Shown one piece after another: positions 63,796-64,000 of a DNA stretch of 64,000 nt. This DNA is from Aurantiacibacter aquimixticola. GTDB lineage: Bacteria > Pseudomonadota > Alphaproteobacteria > Sphingomonadales > Sphingomonadaceae. The stretch spans positions 1,612,001 through 1,676,000 of the forward strand of contig NZ_RAHX01000001.1 in the NCBI RefSeq assembly GCF_003605475.1. Direction: 5' to 3'. Position numbers and translations under genes: made by a program. Under the pieces are notes generated by a model. That model did not search any database. It was given only the letters and a program-made list of their open reading frames with translations, and was not told the origin of the DNA. Each line of letters starts with the position of its first letter. Positions within the stretch are counted from its first letter, which is position 1.

Positions 63796-64000
63796 ATGAG
63801 CACGAAGGAGGGCCGCGCGCAGCTCGAAAGCGGAGGGTATCTCGTTTTCCTCGCGCTGGTGACGATCGCCTTCATCGCGATCATCTGGCCCTTCGTCATG
63901 CCGATACTGTGGGCGACACTCGCGGCGATCATGTTCCAGCCGCTCTACCAGTGGTTTCACCGCCGCATGGGCGGCGAAAACCGTGCGGCCATTATGACGC
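63796..64000 (+). CDS. AI-2E family transporter, N-terminal part (cut by window end)
   Basis: The first 68 codons of a membrane protein: a short charged N-terminus (MSTKEGRAQLESGG) followed by a hydrophobic helix pair (YLVFLALVTIAFIAIIWPFV, then MPILWATLAAIMFQPLYQWF) with the motif ILWATLAAIMFQPLYQWFHR typical of the AI-2E (PerM/YdiK) transporter family. It begins 12 bp after the gyrB stop and continues past the window. Substrate is not known; the family name reflects only its first member. Confidence 0.75.
   Translation, partial: MSTKEGRAQLESGGYLVFLALVTIAFIAIIWPFVMPILWATLAAIMFQPLYQWFHRRMGGENRAAIMT

Overview
The window looks like a chromosomal segment of an alphaproteobacterium of the order Sphingomonadales, most likely family Erythrobacteraceae. 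The reasons are the high-GC coding style, the gene families present (GapR-like DUF2312, DUF1244, PEP-CTERM, xanthorhodopsin-type rhodopsin, alphaproteobacterial NrdA/NrdB) and GANTC sites in the nrd promoters. This placement is inference from gene content; no 16S gene is in the window.

Positions 1 to about 10,830 are a tRNA-anchored genomic island. From left to right it holds a small serine recombinase behind a palindrome, a type I restriction-modification operon on the minus strand (hsdM-hsdS-DUF4268-hsdR, all overlapping by 1 to 4 bp), a 430-bp spacer rich in AGGG..CCC palindromes, a small secreted protein, a divergent 81-aa XRE regulator resembling restriction controller proteins, and a tyrosine integrase next to the 3' end of tRNA-Leu(CAG). 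The left boundary lies at or before the window start.

Positions 10,830 to 40,150 are core chromosome: a complex-I-associated reductase, fructose-6-phosphate aldolase, acyl-CoA synthetase, an L,D-transpeptidase with a small lipoprotein, a Tat-exported dienelactone hydrolase family protein, nitronate monooxygenase, lysC-purT, ubiG, a glycerophosphodiesterase with an ArsC-like reductase, ruvC, a YebC regulator, a GapR-like protein, pyruvate kinase, tRNA-Gly, a thioredoxin-TPR co-chaperone with a Lon-substrate-domain protein, marC, yggT, argB, PPK2 and a run of small lipoproteins and membrane proteins. Two copies of an unusual 206-bp element (25075-25280 and 38741-38946) carry in-register TGTGACC-like motifs spaced about 21 bp apart.

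Positions 40,150 to 48,400 hold an AT-richer two-gene insertion (MerR-like regulator plus an overlapping 57-aa membrane peptide) and the ribonucleotide reductase genes nrdB and nrdA. These are separated by about 3 kb of small genes, including a DUF4160/DUF2442 pair, and share a promoter motif with two GANTC sites. nrdB also has a short upstream ORF that repeats its own N-terminus.

Positions 48,400 to 64,000 are again core: nadB, an orphan ABC ATPase, a zinc-finger protein, DUF924, two endonuclease III homologues flanking an Old Yellow Enzyme, guaA, a 26-aa peptide gene bracketed by duplicated twin palindromes, a TPR lipoprotein with a PEP-CTERM protein, a xanthorhodopsin-like proton pump, gyrB and the start of an AI-2E family transporter.
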